Assembly: GCF_001971585.1 (NCBI RefSeq)
Contig: NZ_CP019323.1
Location: forward strand, 1,850,053-1,914,052
DNA from: Companilactobacillus allii
GTDB lineage: Bacteria > Bacillota > Bacilli > Lactobacillales > Lactobacillaceae
DNA length: 64,000 nt
Direction: 5' to 3'
Shown in pieces: positions 55,332 through 64,000 of this stretch (positions within the stretch are counted from its first letter, which is position 1; the number at the start of each line of letters is the position of its first letter). The position numbers and the translations under genes are program-made. A model generated the notes under the pieces. The model was not told the origin of the DNA. It was given only the letters and a program-made list of their open reading frames with translations, and ran no database searches.

Positions 55332-55387
55332 TTGTTATCGGTAACATCGTGAAAGCGATTGCAACGTGTGGTGATTTGCATAATAAT
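55332..55387 (+). promoter_or_regulatory. malK promoter with MalR operator 3 and cre
   Basis: Operator TGTTATCGGTAACA (55333-55346), cre TGAAAGCGATTGCA (55350-55363), -35 TTGCAA (55359-55364), 17-bp spacer, -10 AATAAT (55382-55387). The 5' leader to malK is then about 145 bases and holds an AGAAGTT/AACTTCT hairpin (55449-55470). Confidence 0.75.
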
Positions 55388-55537
55388 AAAAAGCGTAGTA
55401 AGAAACTGATACTTAAAAATTATCCAGCAATAATCGTTTTGGGGTCTTAGAAGTTATTGTAAGAACTTCTAATTAATTGTTCGATTATTAAGTCAGTACT
55501 TTTGACTTTGAGCTGAAAAATAAAGGGAGTACTTAAA

Positions 55538-56641
55538 ATGTCAATTATAAATTTGGAACATATTTCTAAACGCTATCCTGGAAACAAAGATTACTCAGTT
55601 ACTGATTTTAATTTGGATATTAAAGATGGTGAGTTTATTGTTTTCGTTGGTCCATCTGGATGTGGTAAATCAACAACTTTGAGGATGATTGCTGGATTGG
55701 AAGATATTACTGAAGGTGATTTCAAGATTGATGGTAAGGTCATGAATGAAGTTGCACCTAGAGATAGAGATATCGCGATGGTTTTCCAAAACTACGCTTT
55801 ATATCCACATATGTCTGTTTACGATAATATGGCATTTGGTCTTAATATTCGTAAGCATGATAAAGAAGATACTAAAAAGAGAGTTGAAGATGCAGCCAAA
55901 ATCTTGGGTCTAACAGATTTTCTAGAACGTAAGCCCAGTGCCTTGTCAGGTGGTCAAAGACAGCGTGTTGCCTTGGGACGTGCAATTGTGCGTGATGCCA
56001 ACTTGTTCTTACTTGATGAACCACTATCAAACTTGGATGCTAAATTAAGAGTTCAAATGCGTACTGAAATTGCTCAATTGCATCAAAGATTAGGCCGTAA
56101 TTTCATTTATGTTACCCATGATCAGGTTGAAGCTATGACTATGGCCGATAGAATCGTTATTATGAGTGACGGTAAAATACAACAAGTTGGAACACCAAAG
56201 GAACTATATAATGAACCAATTAATAAATTCGTTGCTGGATTCATTGGTTCACCTGCAACAAACTTCTTTGACGTTACATTAGATGGAGACAAGATTGTTG
56301 ATGGTAATGATCTAGTTTTGACTGTTCCTGAAGGACATTTAAAAGAGTTGAGAGCTAAGGGATACGATGGTAAGAAACTTACATTTGGTATTCGTCCAGA
56401 AGATATTCATGCAGAAGAGATTGCACTTCAAACCTTTGGTGATGCAAAAATCACAGCAAAAGTAAAGGTTTCTGAATTACTTGGTGCTGAATCAATGCTC
56501 TATTCACAAGTTGGCCACTCAGAGTTTATTGCTAAAGTAAATTCTCGTGATCACCATGAACCTGGAACAGATATAGAAATGGCCCTTGAAATGACAAAGG
56601 GACACTACTTCGATAATGAAACTGGTAAAACAATTATTTAA
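55538..56641 (+). CDS. malK: Maltodextrin ABC transporter ATP-binding protein (MalK/MsmX type)
   Basis: 367 residues. Walker A GPSGCGKST (38-46), Q-loop VFQNYALYPHM, signature LSGGQRQRVALGRA, Walker B LFLLDEPLSNLDAKLR and switch His in THDQVEAM. The C-terminal regulatory OB domain is present (FGIRPEDIHAEE). It drives MalEFG and may serve other sugar transporters of the CUT1 type. Own promoter with the same operator-cre block as malE. Ribosome site AGGGAG. Confidence 0.95.
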   Translation: MSIINLEHISKRYPGNKDYSVTDFNLDIKDGEFIVFVGPSGCGKSTTLRMIAGLEDITEGDFKIDGKVMNEVAPRDRDIAMVFQNYALYPHMSVYDNMAFGLNIRKHDKEDTKKRVEDAAKILGLTDFLERKPSALSGGQRQRVALGRAIVRDANLFLLDEPLSNLDAKLRVQMRTEIAQLHQRLGRNFIYVTHDQVEAMTMADRIVIMSDGKIQQVGTPKELYNEPINKFVAGFIGSPATNFFDVTLDGDKIVDGNDLVLTVPEGHLKELRAKGYDGKKLTFGIRPEDIHAEEIALQTFGDAKITAKVKVSELLGAESMLYSQVGHSEFIAKVNSRDHHEPGTDIEMALEMTKGHYFDNETGKTII

Positions 56642-56674
56642 TTAATAAATGTATCTATAGGAGGAACATTTTAA

Positions 56675-58921
56675 ATGAAGAGGATATTTGAAGTTGCCCC
56701 ATGGAATATTGTGACAAACAAATTAGACAAAACTGATAAACGGCTTCAAGAGAGTATGACTAGTATTGGTAATGGCTATATGGGGATGCGTGGAAATTTT
56801 GAAGAGGACTATTCAGGAGATAGTTTACCTGGTTCTTACCTTGCCGGAGTTTGGTATCCAGATAAGACCCGTGTTGGCTGGTGGAAAAATGGATATCCTA
56901 AGTATTTTGGTAAGGTTATCAATGCAATCAACTTTATTAAAATAAACTTTGAAATCAACGGTGAAAAGCTAGACTTGTACAAGGATGAAATTTCTGACTT
57001 CAAACTAGACTTGAACATGAAAAATGCAGTCCTAACTAGATCATTTATCGTCACTAAAGGTGATTCAAAAGTAGAATTTATCTTTGAAAGATTCTTGAGT
57101 GTTGCACAAAAGCAATTGTCAGTTCAAAAGGTTAGTTTTAAGAATTTATCAAATAGTAACGTTGAAATAAAGGCTATTTCAGCAATTGATTCAAATGTTG
57201 AAAACGAAGATGCCAATTATGACGAACGTTTCTGGAATGTTTTGAATATTGATGAAGATAGTATTGTTGCAGAGACTAAGCCAAACGACTTTGGTACACC
57301 AAGATTCACTTCCGGAATGGAAATGAACCATGTAACAGTGATGGAAAGCATTGATAAAAAAATTGTTGATGGTAAGGAAACAAGTGAGACATTCAAGATC
57401 TCACTCGAACCTAATGAAATTGCTATTATTGAGAAACGTGTAATCGTAGTAACTTCAAGAGATTATGCTTCAACACAAGAATTATCTGATTCTATGCACA
57501 GTCTATCAAAAGAAATTTCTTCAAAATCATATGATGAATTATTGACTGCTCATGAGAATATCTGGGCACAACGTTGGAATCAATCAGATGTAAAGATTGA
57601 TGGTGATGACGAATCTCAACAAGGTATGCGCTTTAATTTATTCGGATTATTCACGACATATTATGGTGAAGATGCAAGGCTAAACATTGGACCTAAAGGC
57701 TTTACTGGTGAGAAATATGGTGGTGCTACTTATTGGGATACTGAAGCATTCTGTGTTCCTGTGTATTTAGGAATTACTAAGCCAGAAGTTACACGTAACT
57801 TGTTAATGTATAGATACAAACAACTTGATGGTGCATTTATTAATGCTCAACAACAAGGTCTAAAAGGTGCCTTATACCCAATGGTGACATTTAATGGTAT
57901 CGAGTGTCACAACGAATGGGAAATCACCTTTGAAGAGATCCATCGTAATGGTGATATTGCTTTTGCCATTTATAATTACACTAGATACACCGGTGATAAG
58001 TCATTTGTTCTTAATGAAGGTAGTGAGATGCTCACAGAAATCAGTCGTTTCTGGGCTGATCGTGTTCACTTTAGTAAACGTAATAATCAATATATGATTC
58101 ATGGTGTAACTGGTCCAGATGAGTATGAGAATAACGTTGATAATAATTGGGACACAAACTTATTAGCCAGATGGACATTGAAATATACGCTTGAGATCCT
58201 TAAAGAAGTATCTGACAAGCAAGCTAAAAAATTGAATGTTTCTGATGAAGAATTAGCCAAGTGGCAAGATATCGTTAACAAGATGTATATGCCATATGAC
58301 AAAGATTTGAACATTTTTGTTCAACACGATGGATTCTTGGATAAGGATCTTGAGCCAGTTAGTGCAATTCCAAAGGATCAATTGCCAATTAATCAACATT
58401 GGTCATGGGATAAAATTCTTCGTTCACCATATATTAAACAAGGTGATGTTTTACAAGGTATTTACGACTTTATTGATGATTTCACTGAAGAAGAAAAGAA
58501 GTCTAACTTTGATTTCTATGAACCAATGACAGTCCATGAATCAAGTCTTTCACCAGCAATTCACGCTGTTTTGGCTGCTGACTTGCATTATGATGAAAAA
58601 GCAGTTGAGATGTATGAGAGAACTGCTAGATTGGACTTAGATAATTATAATAACGATACTTCAGATGGTTTACATATCACTTCGATGACAGGTGGTTGGA
58701 TCGCTATGGTGCAAGGATTTGCTGGAATGAGAGTTCATGACAACGGAGAACTTAGCTATAAGCCATTTTTGCCAAAGAAGTGGGATAGTTATTCATTTAG
58801 ACAGGTCTTTAGAGGTCGAGTTATTGAAGTAAACGTTGATAGAAACGGTTCAAACATCAAGTTAATTTCAGGTGATCCACTTGATATTTTGGTTGATGAT
58901 AAATCAGTAACATTAGACTAA
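56675..58921 (+). CDS. mapA: Maltose phosphorylase (GH65)
   Basis: 748 residues, normal length for the family. GH65 features: WDTEAFCVPVYLGITKPEVT, the catalytic acid Glu483 in VTGPDEYENNVDNNWDTN, KQGDVLQGIYDF, and ITSMTGGWIAMVQGFAGMR. It splits maltose with phosphate to glucose and beta-glucose-1-phosphate without ATP. Coupled to the mutase gene further on. Ribosome site TAGGAGG. Preferred-codon use suggests high expression. Confidence 0.94.
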   Translation: MKRIFEVAPWNIVTNKLDKTDKRLQESMTSIGNGYMGMRGNFEEDYSGDSLPGSYLAGVWYPDKTRVGWWKNGYPKYFGKVINAINFIKINFEINGEKLDLYKDEISDFKLDLNMKNAVLTRSFIVTKGDSKVEFIFERFLSVAQKQLSVQKVSFKNLSNSNVEIKAISAIDSNVENEDANYDERFWNVLNIDEDSIVAETKPNDFGTPRFTSGMEMNHVTVMESIDKKIVDGKETSETFKISLEPNEIAIIEKRVIVVTSRDYASTQELSDSMHSLSKEISSKSYDELLTAHENIWAQRWNQSDVKIDGDDESQQGMRFNLFGLFTTYYGEDARLNIGPKGFTGEKYGGATYWDTEAFCVPVYLGITKPEVTRNLLMYRYKQLDGAFINAQQQGLKGALYPMVTFNGIECHNEWEITFEEIHRNGDIAFAIYNYTRYTGDKSFVLNEGSEMLTEISRFWADRVHFSKRNNQYMIHGVTGPDEYENNVDNNWDTNLLARWTLKYTLEILKEVSDKQAKKLNVSDEELAKWQDIVNKMYMPYDKDLNIFVQHDGFLDKDLEPVSAIPKDQLPINQHWSWDKILRSPYIKQGDVLQGIYDFIDDFTEEEKKSNFDFYEPMTVHESSLSPAIHAVLAADLHYDEKAVEMYERTARLDLDNYNNDTSDGLHITSMTGGWIAMVQGFAGMRVHDNGELSYKPFLPKKWDSYSFRQVFRGRVIEVNVDRNGSNIKLISGDPLDILVDDKSVTLD

Positions 58922-58932
58922 ACAAATTAAAG

Positions 58933-58961
58933 ACTGAGACTAAATAGTCTCGGCCTTTTTA
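58933..58961 (+). terminator. Terminator after mapA
   Basis: GAGACTA and TAGTCTC with a 2-4 base loop, outer wobble pairs, then T5. Confidence 0.85.
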
Positions 58962-58974
58962 TTAGAATTTGAAG

Positions 58975-59016
58975 TAAGCGCTTAATTTTTAATTAAATAT
59001 TTTTTAAACGCTTTAA
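58975..59016 (+). promoter_or_regulatory. Two cre-like palindromes before pgmB
   Basis: TAAGCGCTTA (58975-58984) is a perfect palindrome; AGTAAGCGCTTAAT matches the CcpA consensus at 11 of 14. TTTAAACGCTTTAA (59003-59016) matches at 12 of 14. They share the AAGCG/CGCTT core with the site before malL, so one regulator may see all three. Confidence 0.45.
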
Positions 59017-59045
59017 AAAATAGTTTTAAAGGGAGAATATATATT

Positions 59046-59717
59046 ATGGTTAATTTTGAACAAATTAAGGGATTTGTATTTGATTTGGATGGTGTTATCG
59101 CTGATACATCAATCTATCATTCAAAGGCATGGCGTCAATTGGCAGAAGAATTAGGAGTTACATGGACCACGGAATTAAGTAACAACCTTAAAGGTGTCAG
59201 TCGTATGGATTCATTAAACCTAATTTTAAAAGCCGGGGGCAAAGAAAGCGCTTATACTGAAGAAGAAAAAGAGCACTATGCCACAGAAAAAAACACTAAT
59301 TATCTGAATCTTTTAAAGGATATGGATGCTAGTGCAATCTTACCTGGAATCAATGATTTTATTGAGGATTTGAAACGACACGATTATAAACTTTCACTAG
59401 CTTCAGCATCTAAGAATTCACCTTTAGTATTAGAGCAATTGGGCTTGGCCAAATATTTTGAAAAACGTGTCGATCCAGCTACTTTGAAACATGGTAAACC
59501 AGATCCTGAGATTTTTGCTCGTGGTGCTGAGATTCTTGGATTGAAACCAGAAGAATGTGTTGGTATTGAAGATGCTACTGCTGGAATTAAGTCGATCAAT
59601 GGAGCGTCAGAATTGTCGATTGGGATTGGAGATCCAAAGATTTTGAATGAGGCCGATATCAACTTTACAGATACCTCAAAATTAACATTAGAAAATATTA
59701 AACAAGCCTTAAAATAA
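59046..59717 (+). CDS. pgmB: Beta-phosphoglucomutase
   Basis: 223 residues of the HAD superfamily. Nucleophile Asp13 and acid/base Asp15 in FVFDLDGVIADT, cap domain with WRQLAEELGVTW and KGVSRMDSLNLIL, KHGKPDPEIF (Lys) and GIEDATAGIKSI (metal Asp/Glu). It converts beta-glucose-1-phosphate from maltose phosphorylase to glucose-6-phosphate. Ribosome site GGGAG. Linked to galM. Confidence 0.95.
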   Translation: MVNFEQIKGFVFDLDGVIADTSIYHSKAWRQLAEELGVTWTTELSNNLKGVSRMDSLNLILKAGGKESAYTEEEKEHYATEKNTNYLNLLKDMDASAILPGINDFIEDLKRHDYKLSLASASKNSPLVLEQLGLAKYFEKRVDPATLKHGKPDPEIFARGAEILGLKPEECVGIEDATAGIKSINGASELSIGIGDPKILNEADINFTDTSKLTLENIKQALK

Positions 59718-59733
59718 TTTGGAGTGTGAGTAT

Positions 59734-60732
59734 ATGTCAGTAACAGAGAAAAAAGTAGGTCAAGTTGATGGCGAGAATGCATATCAATATATTATTGAAA
59801 ACAAAAATAAGACACGTATAACATTGTTGACCTATGCAGCCACTTGGCAAAATTTTGAAGTTTTAGAAAATGGGCAGTACCATTCTTTAATTGAACATTT
59901 GGATACGTTAGATGACTATGTTAAAGAAACATATAATATTGGAAAAAATGTTGGTCGTGTCGCTGGTCGTATTGGTGGAGCTAGTTTCATGTTAAATGGG
60001 AAAAAAGTTCAAATGAAACCAAACGAACAAACCCATTTACTGCATGGTGGTAATAATGGTATTCAAACCAAGAATTATAAAGGTGCTATAGATGATAAGA
60101 GTAATTCTGTTTGTCTATCGTTGGATATAAAATCAAGTGATGATGATTTTCCTGGTAATGTTAATTTAAAAATAACTTATTCATTGAACGATAATGATGA
60201 AGTGACAATCAAGTATGATGCAATTAGTGATGCAGACACCATCCTTAATCCAACTTGCCATGTATATTTCAATGTTACTAATTCGAATTCAATTGATTCA
60301 CAAGAGTTACAAATCAACTCTGACAGGATTCTTGATGTAGATGATGAAAAGGTTCCTACTGGAAGAAAATTAGACGTCAGTGGAGCATACGACTTTAGGG
60401 AGCCTCAGGGTATCGGAGAAGCTTTAAAGACGTTGACTAATCAAAATGGAAAAGTTGAATTTGATGATATCTATGCTACAAATGGTGGTAAAGTTGCTAC
60501 CATTCAAGCTGATGGCCGTGCAGTCGACTTATATTCTGATCGAAACGCCTTAGTTATTTTTACTGCTGATCCCGTTCATGAAGATAAGGAACAACAACAT
60601 GAATATAGTAGCTTAGCAATGGAGCTTCAAACTCTACCAGATGCTATCAACCATAGTGATTTTGGAGATATTATATTGAGAGAGAACCAAGAGAAAACGT
60701 TTGTAAATAAATATCACTATAGAAAGTTGTAG
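59734..60732 (+). CDS. galM: Aldose 1-epimerase
   Basis: 332 residues from ATG 59734, ribosome site GGAG. Family markers: NVGRVAGRIGGASFMLNG, EQTHLLHGGNNG (His), NPTCHVYFNVTNS (His) and ELQTLPDAINH (Glu region). It interconverts alpha and beta forms of glucose or maltose, useful because maltose phosphorylase yields and uses defined anomers. It starts 16 bp after pgmB. Confidence 0.92.
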   Translation: MSVTEKKVGQVDGENAYQYIIENKNKTRITLLTYAATWQNFEVLENGQYHSLIEHLDTLDDYVKETYNIGKNVGRVAGRIGGASFMLNGKKVQMKPNEQTHLLHGGNNGIQTKNYKGAIDDKSNSVCLSLDIKSSDDDFPGNVNLKITYSLNDNDEVTIKYDAISDADTILNPTCHVYFNVTNSNSIDSQELQINSDRILDVDDEKVPTGRKLDVSGAYDFREPQGIGEALKTLTNQNGKVEFDDIYATNGGKVATIQADGRAVDLYSDRNALVIFTADPVHEDKEQQHEYSSLAMELQTLPDAINHSDFGDIILRENQEKTFVNKYHYRKL

Positions 60733-60740
60733 GATTAAAT

Positions 60741-61124
60741 ATGCAAATTGAACATGTGGGATTGTTTGTTAAGGATTTAGAAAAGACAGTAAAGTTTTAT
60801 GAAAAATATTTCGATGCTAAATCTTCAAATAAGTATCATAATCCAGTCTCAACTTTTTCATCAGTATTTTTGACATTTCCTGATGGACCCAGACTAGAGG
60901 TGGGTACAAGAGAAGATTTGAATACTGAGATATTAGATGGTTTCCCATTAGGATACATGCATATTGCTGTGTCACTAGGATCTAGAGAGGCTGTTGATGC
61001 GCTATCAAAACGTATCGAGAGTGATGGGTTTAAACATTTGAGCGGCCCTAGAGTAACAGGGGATGGTTATTACGAAAGTGTTGTTTGTGATCCTGAAGGT
61101 AATCAAATAGAGTTGACTGTGTAA
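60741..61124 (+). CDS. VOC/glyoxalase superfamily protein
   Basis: 127 residues beginning MQIEHVGLFVKDLEKTVKFY, with YMHIAVSLGSREAVDALSKR and YYESVVCDPEGNQIELTV, the two beta-alpha-beta-beta-beta halves of the VOC fold. The metal-binding positions are His5, Glu in the middle strand, His76-region and Glu near the end. It resembles lactoylglutathione lyase-like proteins of unknown substrate. It starts 8 bp after galM and could be read with it, though its job need not be sugar-related. Confidence 0.85.
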   Translation: MQIEHVGLFVKDLEKTVKFYEKYFDAKSSNKYHNPVSTFSSVFLTFPDGPRLEVGTREDLNTEILDGFPLGYMHIAVSLGSREAVDALSKRIESDGFKHLSGPRVTGDGYYESVVCDPEGNQIELTV

Positions 61125-61231
61125 ATATGATTATTGATTGAAATTATATCTGGTAATATGGGTTATATCAATTTCGGCTTAGTTTTTAATATGGACTACA
61201 GTGATAATTTTAAAATGATTAGGAGATTTGT

Positions 61232-61879
61232 GTGTTAAGTAGATTAGTGAGAGCTTTAGGTAGTATTATCGTAAACGTGTTGAGTACAATAATTTCTAAA
61301 TCTATTGCTGACAAAGATAATATAAAAAATGAAAAACAGAAGAAGATTCAAAGTGATTATAAAGAGAAAGGGAAGAAATTAACTGATGCATATGAATCTT
61401 TAGTCTCAGCTATTAATCTATATCCAATTGAATCTCCAAATGATATCATGGAGATTATTGAACTTGCTCCCAACTTTAGGTTACTAAATTATAAATCGGT
61501 ACTTAAAACACTTGATATTAAGACAGAGTTCTATAAAAAAGAAATGGAAAGTTATTGCCTTGATTATGAACGAAAATCTGATATTGAGGATGAAATATAT
61601 AATATAAAATTAATTAAAGGAAAAATTGAAGAAAATAAAAATAATTATTTTAGAGCAAAAAAAGCATATTCTTCTTTTGAAATTTTATATAAAAATATCT
61701 TTTGCATTTATGCCAGTCAGGATGTTAGAAACCGTCTTGTTGAATTTAAAGTTAATATTAGCAATACTTTTATTGCAGGACTTAGTGTTAACAATTTTGA
61801 TGATTCAACAAAAAATATTATTGAGGTCTCCAAACGTGAATTGATTGATGCTATAAGAGATGATCTTGGTAACAATTGA
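61232..61879 (+). CDS. Protein of unknown function with N-terminal hydrophobic helix (215 aa)
   Basis: GTG start at 61232 after AGGAG. An amphipathic N-terminus (LVRALGSIIVNVLSTIISKS) is followed by a Lys/Glu-rich, largely helical body (DNIKNEKQKKIQSDYKEKGK) with likely coiled coil. It is AT-richer and uses rarer codons than the mal genes, as accessory genes do. No family recognised; no partner gene visible. Confidence 0.6.
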   Translation: MLSRLVRALGSIIVNVLSTIISKSIADKDNIKNEKQKKIQSDYKEKGKKLTDAYESLVSAINLYPIESPNDIMEIIELAPNFRLLNYKSVLKTLDIKTEFYKKEMESYCLDYERKSDIEDEIYNIKLIKGKIEENKNNYFRAKKAYSSFEILYKNIFCIYASQDVRNRLVEFKVNISNTFIAGLSVNNFDDSTKNIIEVSKRELIDAIRDDLGNN

Positions 61880-61950
61880 AGTGAACTATTCATGGATTTT
61901 GAAAGTCATATTTAATTTTATATATACAATTTAAGTATAGTTTTCTAAAT

Positions 61951-61996
61951 AAAAAGAGATTTAAGCAAGTTTTCAAACTTACTTAAATCTCTTTTT
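61951..61996. terminator. Two-way terminator between the unknown gene and the M20 deacylase
   Basis: AAAAAGAGATTTAAG and CTTAAATCTCTTTTT form a 15-bp perfect outer stem; AAGTTT/AAACTT lies inside. A and T runs on both sides suit both strands. Confidence 0.88.
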
Positions 61997-61998
61997 AT

Positions 61999-63228
61999 TT
62001 ATGCAAAATACTTCTTGGCAATTAATTTGTAAATATCAATGTATTTTAAGTAGTCATCTTCAAAGACAAATTCGTTAATCTGATGAGCACTTTCGTTACC
62101 AGGACCAGCAACGATAACTTCTAAGTCATTATTAGCTTCTACAAATTGTGATGCATCTGTACCACCTGGTGCACCAACAGCAAGAGCATCTTGTGTCCAA
62201 ACTTCTTTGTAAGTATCACGAGCCATTTGTAAGAACTTAGAATTTAGATCTGTTTTAACTGGCCAATTACTACTTTCAAGGTCCATTTCTAGACTCATTT
62301 TTGGATCAGCATCGTTTAATTCTTTGATTAAGTCATTAAGTTCAGCGATGATCTTATCATTGTTGTATTCAGGAATAGTTCTGATTTTAACTTTCATTTC
62401 GGCATAGTCAGGGATGGTATTCTCTTGATCACCAGACTTGAATACTGTAACTGATGCTTTTGTTTTACCTAATACATCATCATCAGCAGAAGTTAATTTA
62501 GTGAAATATTCGTTTTGCTTATTATAGTAGGTAATCAAATTATCCAAGGCATTGATACCAACTTCAGGCATTGAGCTGTGAGCTGCTTTACCACGTGAAA
62601 TAATCTTGTATGTAACAGAACCCTTATGAGCACAGAAAATTGAATGACGTCCATATTCTGAGGGATTAGGTTGTGTAATTCTAATTAAGCCACTACCAGC
62701 AAGTTTATCGGTCACTAACTTTGAAGTTGAATTACTTGGTTCACCAACAATTAAAGCTGACAAATCGTTTGCATATCCAGCATCAGATAATTGTTTTGCT
62801 CCTAATTCACCCATCTCTTCACCAACAGTAGCAATGAACTTAATATTTCCTTTGAATGAGTCATCCTCATTCAATTCTATCAAGGAAATAGCCATTCCGG
62901 CTAGTCCACCTTTCATATCAGATGTTCCACGGCCAAATATTTTGCCGTCAATATGTTTAGGGTTAAAGGCTGCGTTGTAATTCCACTTACTTTCATCAAC
63001 TGGAGCCACAACATCTTCGTGACCGGTGAATCCGAGAATAGGACCATCGCTATTTTTAACAGTGGCGATTAAGTTTACACGACCCTTGTCATATTCCACC
63101 AATTCTGTTTGGATGTTATGTTTTTCAAAAAGGTCCTTCAAATAGTTAGCTACGACCTCTTCATTACCATTAACAGTATTCAGTTTGATTAAATCATCCA
63201 GGATCTCTAATCTTTCATTCTTTTCCAT
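61999..63228 (-). CDS. M20 family deacylase, ArgE/DapE-like
   Basis: 409 residues. Metal ligands and catalytic residues of M20: GFTGHEDVVAP (His, Asp), GRGTSDMKGGLAGM (bridging Asp), ATVGEEMGELG (Glu pair), GEPSNS, and HQINEFVFEDDY near the end (His). The lid/dimer domain is between (KAAHSSMPEVGINALDNLI). The length fits the ArgE/DapE lactobacillus group; succinyl-diaminopimelate desuccinylase is the common label, but a general acyl-amino-acid or dipeptide deacylase is as likely. No lysine-pathway genes are nearby. Confidence 0.88.
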   Translation of the reverse strand: MEKNERLEILDDLIKLNTVNGNEEVVANYLKDLFEKHNIQTELVEYDKGRVNLIATVKNSDGPILGFTGHEDVVAPVDESKWNYNAAFNPKHIDGKIFGRGTSDMKGGLAGMAISLIELNEDDSFKGNIKFIATVGEEMGELGAKQLSDAGYANDLSALIVGEPSNSTSKLVTDKLAGSGLIRITQPNPSEYGRHSIFCAHKGSVTYKIISRGKAAHSSMPEVGINALDNLITYYNKQNEYFTKLTSADDDVLGKTKASVTVFKSGDQENTIPDYAEMKVKIRTIPEYNNDKIIAELNDLIKELNDADPKMSLEMDLESSNWPVKTDLNSKFLQMARDTYKEVWTQDALAVGAPGGTDASQFVEANNDLEVIVAGPGNESAHQINEFVFEDDYLKYIDIYKLIAKKYFA

Positions 63229-63330
63229 TTTCTAGTCCTCCACGTGTATATTATGTATAATAGTAGATAGTTCAATAGTAACATTATATTATTATTTTTT
63301 TGAAAAACGGTAACAAAAGAGGAAGAAAAA

Positions 63331-63507
63331 TTGAATTTATTGATGAAAATTGACAGATATTTAGGAATCTTTCTGCTGATTGTTGCTCTATTAGGTTTTA
63401 TCTTCAACTGGTTTACGAATAATTACCTTTGGTCAGCAGTTGGAGCAGGTTTATTATTAATAATTATTTCGTTTACGTCTGATAAAAATACCCCTAAGGA
63501 GAAATAG
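63331..63507 (+). CDS. Small two-span membrane protein (58 aa)
   Basis: TTG start at 63331 after AGAGGAAG (7-bp spacing), with an in-frame ATG at 63343. Two hydrophobic segments (LGIFLLIVALLGFIFNWF and WSAVGAGLLLIIISFTS) and a Lys-rich tail. It is coupled by 1 bp to the following gene, whose ribosome site AAGGAG lies in its last codons. No family recognised. Confidence 0.6.
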   Translation: MNLLMKIDRYLGIFLLIVALLGFIFNWFTNNYLWSAVGAGLLLIIISFTSDKNTPKEK

Positions 63508-63508
63508 C

Positions 63509-64000
63509 ATGGACGATAATAAGAATATGACATTTGAAGACTACTTAATGACTAATTCTATGAATTTTGCCAATAGATATGGAGAAGTTATTGAATGGGT
63601 TGAAAAAATTGAAGTGGCAGTTAATACTGAATTGAATCTAGTAGATGACGCCGATAGTAGAATGGAATTAATGTCATATAAGAATATTTCATATGATTGC
63701 ACACAAATCCTCTATGATCTAAGTTATGAATTTGCTAGGTTCAATGGAAATATTACGAAAAAAGGTATTGGAGCCATTACTTTGGAACAAGCCATTTTAT
63801 TCCAATCGACTAATGAAGAAGATGGCGTTAAGGCTGAGTTTGATGATTACAAGAAGTCTCATGTTAATGCCTATGACTCTCTTTTAGATATGATTGAGAT
63901 CCTTAATAAATTGTCAGATCGTTATCCATGGGTTGAGTATGGTAACCCTGAGAGTAGCTTTAAGATTGATTTGATGGATTCCTTTATGATGATTGGTCAA
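63509..64000 (+). CDS. Protein of unknown function (3' end outside window)
   Basis: 164 codons are open from ATG 63509 (AAGGAG at 7 bp) to the window end. The visible part is acidic and helical (TFEDYLMTNSMNFANRYGEV, DYKKSHVNAYDSLLDMIEIL) with no membrane span or catalytic motif. The single-base gap to the small membrane protein suggests one operon. Confidence 0.75.
   Translation, partial: MDDNKNMTFEDYLMTNSMNFANRYGEVIEWVEKIEVAVNTELNLVDDADSRMELMSYKNISYDCTQILYDLSYEFARFNGNITKKGIGAITLEQAILFQSTNEEDGVKAEFDDYKKSHVNAYDSLLDMIEILNKLSDRYPWVEYGNPESSFKIDLMDSFMMIGQ

Noticed and set aside
59384-59782. 132-codon minus-strand frame across pgmB and galM
   Set aside because: Antisense to two clear genes, without start signals or recognisable protein features.

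Overview
The window looks like chromosome of a low-GC Lactobacillaceae bacterium. A Companilactobacillus-type species is my inference, from the AT-rich codon use, the lactate oxidase, the SLAP-type secreted protein and the maltodextrin cluster with several intracellular GH13 enzymes. The placement rests on gene content only. I saw no tRNA, rRNA, CRISPR array or insertion sequence.

1-27.2 kb is the right-hand part of a prophage with a contractile (myovirus, PBSX/skin-like) tail. Its integrase, repressor and most replication genes lie left of the window. The order is: ssb (cut by the window edge), a replication-terminator-like protein, small unknown genes, a RinA/DUF722-type late activator, a membrane 'moron', terminase small and large subunits, portal, a MuF head protein fused to a HExxH metalloprotease-like domain with a small overlapping gene, scaffold, major capsid, Ig-like protein, connectors, tail sheath, tail tube, tail chaperones (G and G-T by -1 frameshift), tape measure, baseplate (XkdP/Q/R/S/T/U-like), fibre genes, XkdX, holin and a signal-peptide GH25 endolysin. 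The start of the chaperone gene appears broken by one inserted base, so the prophage may be defective or the base may be an error. The right boundary lies in 27.2-27.6 kb, which holds direct and inverted TTTTGCACG repeats.

27.6-42.1 kb is ordinary chromosome in short units: an antitoxin-like gene without a visible toxin, MarR and GNAT, methionine aminopeptidase, two secreted proteins, a candidate small RNA, a universal stress protein, PgpA and HD hydrolases, AhpC, PnuC, an alpha/beta hydrolase, a methyltransferase interrupted by a nonsense codon, TraX-like, lactate oxidase, a membrane glycosyltransferase and DoxX.

42.2-60.7 kb is a complete maltose/maltodextrin locus: malR; malL with a second GH13 enzyme; malEFG; a neopullulanase-type enzyme with two further GH13 alpha-glucosidases; then malK, maltose phosphorylase, beta-phosphoglucomutase and aldose 1-epimerase. 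Maltodextrins would enter through MalEFG-MalK, be trimmed inside the cell to glucose and maltose, and maltose would be phosphorolysed to glucose and beta-glucose-1-phosphate, then converted to glucose-6-phosphate. A 33-bp block with a LacI-type operator and a cre-like site stands before both malE and malK; the operator alone also lies before malL. After this come a VOC protein, an unknown protein, an M20 deacylase, a small membrane protein and an unknown gene cut by the window end.
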